A stretch of DNA of 14,334 nucleotides from Micromonospora sp. WMMD961 (GTDB taxonomy: Bacteria > Actinomycetota > Actinomycetes > Mycobacteriales > Micromonosporaceae). The DNA is taken from positions 1 to 14,334 of the forward strand of contig NZ_JARUBJ010000001.1 of NCBI RefSeq assembly GCF_029626145.1, in the 5' to 3' direction. The notes beneath the pieces are model-generated. The model ran no database searches and was not told where the DNA came from. It saw nothing but the letters and a program-made list of their open reading frames with translations. Numbering within the stretch: the stretch's first letter is position 1; the number at the start of each line of letters is the position of its first letter. Below, piece after piece: positions 13,917 to 14,334 of this stretch. Both the position numbers and the translations under genes were made by a program.

Positions 13917-14334
13917 TCAGCGCTCGACCAGGGCCTCGGTGACCAGGGCAGCGACGGCGTCGGGTGGCCAGGCGTCCGCCACGCCGGGCCGGACTGCCAG
14001 ATAGCCGGCGATTCGTTCGGCTGGCCAGCCGTGCGACTCGCGCAGGCCACGGGCGATCATGCCGAGGTAGGTCGGCGCGGGTGGCCGGCACCGCACACCG
14101 GACGCTCCCTCGGGTGCGGTGAAGGTGAGCATCGGGACGCCGCTGTGACTGCCCGGGCAGACCAGCGTCTCGTACCGTCCGGGGCCGAGCGTCGCCCGTC
14201 CGTCGGCGATGGCGGCCTCGATGGCCACACCGGTCGTCCGGGCCAGGTCGTCGGTCTCGCCCGCTGGGCGGTACATCTCCTGTGCCGCGATGTCGGTGAA
14301 CTGCTCCAGCGTCACCAGGTAGCCGCGGGCGGCG
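13917..14334 (-). CDS. Gamma-glutamylcyclotransferase-like protein, 5'-truncated at window edge
   Basis: 138 residues of the C-terminal part of a protein whose frame stays open to the right edge (AARGYLVTLEQF at the start), so the internal GTG at 14315 is not the true start. The segments YLVTLEQFTDIAAQEMYRP, GPGRYETLV, PMLTFTAP and PPAPTYLGMIARGLRESHG resemble a group of actinobacterial proteins of about 250 residues. These are variously annotated as gamma-glutamylcyclotransferase-like or, misleadingly, as histone deacetylase. The diagnostic N-terminal YGSN motif would lie outside the window and cannot be checked. The stop codon is 1 bp from the 31-bp repeat array. The family call is from memory of the C-terminal pattern; function is uncertain. 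Confidence 0.65.
   Translation of the reverse strand, partial: AARGYLVTLEQFTDIAAQEMYRPAGETDDLARTTGVAIEAAIADGRATLGPGRYETLVCPGSHSGVPMLTFTAPEGASGVRCRPPAPTYLGMIARGLRESHGWPAERIAGYLAVRPGVADAWPPDAVAALVTEALVER

Overview
The window is very GC-rich, with strong G/C preference at third codon positions. It reads as the chromosome of a high-GC actinomycete. The gene order ArsA-like ATPase, ArsA-like ATPase, WhiB-family regulator (WblA/WhiB4 type), PASTA-containing class A penicillin-binding protein, YqeY protein, metallophosphoesterase is a known actinobacterial neighbourhood (compare Rv3679-Rv3680-whiB4-ponA2-Rv3683 of Mycobacterium tuberculosis and the wblA region of Streptomyces). Codon use, the short GC-rich tandem repeats and the palindromic intergenic elements suggest Micromonosporaceae, but that family placement is inference.

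Left part (1-6507), conserved core. The 3' part of one ArsA-like ATPase and a complete second one run rightward. They meet a convergent wblA gene 6 bp away. wblA diverges from the class A PBP gene across a 407-bp regulatory gap. The PBP gene ends at a strong hairpin shared with the convergent yqeY gene. yqeY diverges from a membrane-anchored metallophosphoesterase with only 25 bp between the starts. Together this is an envelope and redox group: an Fe-S regulator beside peptidoglycan synthesis and soluble ATPases. Three of the rightward genes have a TACNCT hexamer 6-7 bp before a start codon, which suggests leaderless transcription.

Middle (6508-10029). A 19-bp minisatellite and a 78-bp palindromic element precede tRNA-Pro(CGG), which has its own promoter and hairpin terminator. 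Next come a SAM-dependent methyltransferase and a secreted multi-domain protein preceded by a pair of 25-bp direct repeats.

Right part (10030-14334), accessory in character. A 157-aa protein of unknown function diverges from an MFS transporter gene. A 0.64-kb gene-free block follows, with hairpins, a second copy of the 78-bp element in opposite orientation, a 16-bp x 8 minisatellite and an 11-bp x 5 minisatellite. These lead to the terminator and frameshifted 3' remnant of a 5'-nucleotidase gene. An alpha/beta hydrolase gene follows, then a 31-bp x 3 repeat and the 3' part of a gene for a gamma-glutamylcyclotransferase-like protein that runs off the right edge.

No transposase, CRISPR array, phage gene or biosynthetic cluster is visible. 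The most notable material is the palindromic element family, the decayed 5'-nucleotidase, the direct repeats upstream of the secreted protein and the recurring leaderless-type starts. I do not see convincing evidence of a wholly new multi-gene system.
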